Origin: Clostridia bacterium | Lineage (GTDB): Bacteria > Bacillota > Clostridia > UMGS1883 | Length of the DNA: 22,595 nt | NCBI GenBank assembly: GCA_017441965.1 | Contig: JAFSBF010000036.1 | Location: forward strand, 1 to 22,595 | Direction of reading: 5' to 3' | Part shown: in pieces, positions 22,026 through 22,595 of the stretch | Layout of the letters: each line of letters starts with the position of its first letter | Numbering within the stretch: the first letter of the stretch is position 1 | Translations under genes and position numbers: made by a program | Notes under the pieces: model-generated | The model's input: the letters and a program-made list of their open reading frames with translations, nothing else | Told to the model about the DNA's origin: nothing | Databases searched by the model: none

Positions 22026-22232
22026 GGGGATAGAAACTTATAAATTTCAGATGGGGATTGTTAAGGGAACTCCCTTAACATAAATTTCGTTCAAATCGGG
22101 GGCGTGTACCTCGATTTGAACTCCTTGCAAGGGCTGGCACGGTGAGTGCCGCGCGAGCGAAAGCCCTTACTTCGCAGAAGAATGTTTTTTTATAAAAAAC
22201 TTCTTCTGCGAGATGATGGCATTGCCATCATC
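22026..22232. repeat. Spacer made of five successive hairpins between folD and the topoisomerase gene
   Basis: Five inverted repeats follow one another: TGTTAAGGG/CCCTTAACA (22059-22080); GTTCAAATCG/CGATTTGAAC (22089-22121); AAGGGCT/AGCCCTT (22129-22168) enclosing GGCAC/GTGCC; TCGCAGAAGAA/TTCTTCTGCGA (22172-22211) enclosing GTTTTTT/AAAAAAC; and GATGATGGC/GCCATCATC (22212-22232), which overlaps the folD stop. Read on the - strand it ends CTATCCCC (22033-22026), the same terminus as the two 230-bp repeats, and likewise stands between a stop codon and the next gene. No coding frame is evident. Confidence 0.7.
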
Positions 22233-22595
22233 TTTGTATTTCTGCGGCTTTAACTGTGTTTTTCATCAGCATTGCTATCGTCATCGGTCCTACGCCACCC
22301 GGAACGGGTGTAATTGCAGATGCTATATTTGACACACTGTCATAATCAACGTCACCGCAAAGCTTTCCGTTTTCGTCACGGTTCATACCTACGTCAATTA
22401 CGATTGCGCCATCTTTTACCATATCAGCAGTTATAAATTTAGCCTTACCTACTGCTGCAACGAGGATATCTGCACGGCGGCAAACCTCCTTAAGGTCTTT
22501 TGTACGGCTGTGGCAGATGGTAACTGTACCGTTTTCGTGCAGAAGAAGCATTGCCTGAGGCTTTCCTACTATGTTACTTCTTCCCACAACAACAC
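22228..22595 (-). CDS. folD: Bifunctional methylenetetrahydrofolate dehydrogenase/cyclohydrolase FolD, 5' end cut by the window edge
   Basis: FolD interconverts 5,10-methylene-, 5,10-methenyl- and 10-formyl-tetrahydrofolate with NADP, supplying one-carbon units (and ultimately the folate used by TrmFO). Only the C-terminal 121 or so residues are in view. They hold the NADP-binding Rossmann part: [63 protein letters not shown] and the family hallmark [16 protein letters not shown]. The frame is open through the right edge, and internal GTG codons near 22587 are not the start because the family has about 160 residues before this point. The stop codon lies inside the last hairpin of the spacer that follows. 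Confidence 0.95.
   Translation of the reverse strand, partial: VVVGRSNIVGKPQAMLLLHENGTVTICHSRTKDLKEVCRRADILVAAVGKAKFITADMVKDGAIVIDVGMNRDENGKLCGDVDYDSVSNIASAITPVPGGVGPMTIAMLMKNTVKAAEIQR

Noticed and set aside
22059..22232. CRISPR array in the hairpin spacer
   Set aside because: The inverted repeats differ from each other in sequence and length, and there are no regular direct repeats with equal spacers.

Overview
The window looks like a chromosomal housekeeping segment of a low-to-moderate G+C anaerobic Firmicute, most likely a Clostridia member of the Oscillospiraceae/Ruminococcaceae kind. This is inferred from the infC-rpmI-rplT operon with an L20-type leader and an AUU-started infC, the dprA-topA-trmFO order, an S-layer-homology (SLH) protein, a fermentative D-lactate dehydrogenase, strong AGGAGG ribosome binding sites and many consensus sigma-A promoters. 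No phage, transposase, CRISPR array, tRNA or rRNA was seen.

Layout, left half (mostly + strand): a membrane protein with SH3-like domains, cut by the left edge, and a purine-type phosphoribosyltransferase. Then a consensus promoter, an attenuator-type leader and infC-rpmI-rplT, closed by a terminator. Next come a SpoU-family RNA methyltransferase, dprA-topA, a 227-bp structured repeat, and trmFO. From 8130 to 8622 there is no gene but a promoter, a long rod-shaped RNA and an intrinsic terminator, followed by the SLH protein. From 9330 to 9700 there are two convergent promoters around a shared terminator, a locus resembling a type I toxin-antitoxin pair.

Right half (all - strand): reading leftwards from the right edge, folD (cut by the edge), a hairpin-rich spacer, a divergent GyrB/ParE-type topoisomerase subunit, a DUF421 membrane protein, a 785-residue sugar-nucleotidyltransferase/phosphomannomutase-like fusion, a second copy of the structured repeat, D-lactate dehydrogenase, a COG2426 membrane protein with metK, then a small membrane protein, recD2, comF and a short queG-like gene.

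How the genes work together: most serve translation (IF3, L35, L20, RNA and tRNA modification by the SpoU methylase, TrmFO and QueG), DNA topology, uptake and repair (TopA, ParE-like, DprA, ComF, RecD2) and one-carbon/SAM supply (FolD, MetK). The more novel material lies between genes: the two-copy repeat with compensatory changes, the rod RNA upstream of the SLH gene, the convergent small-RNA/small-peptide locus, and the five-hairpin spacer before the topoisomerase gene.
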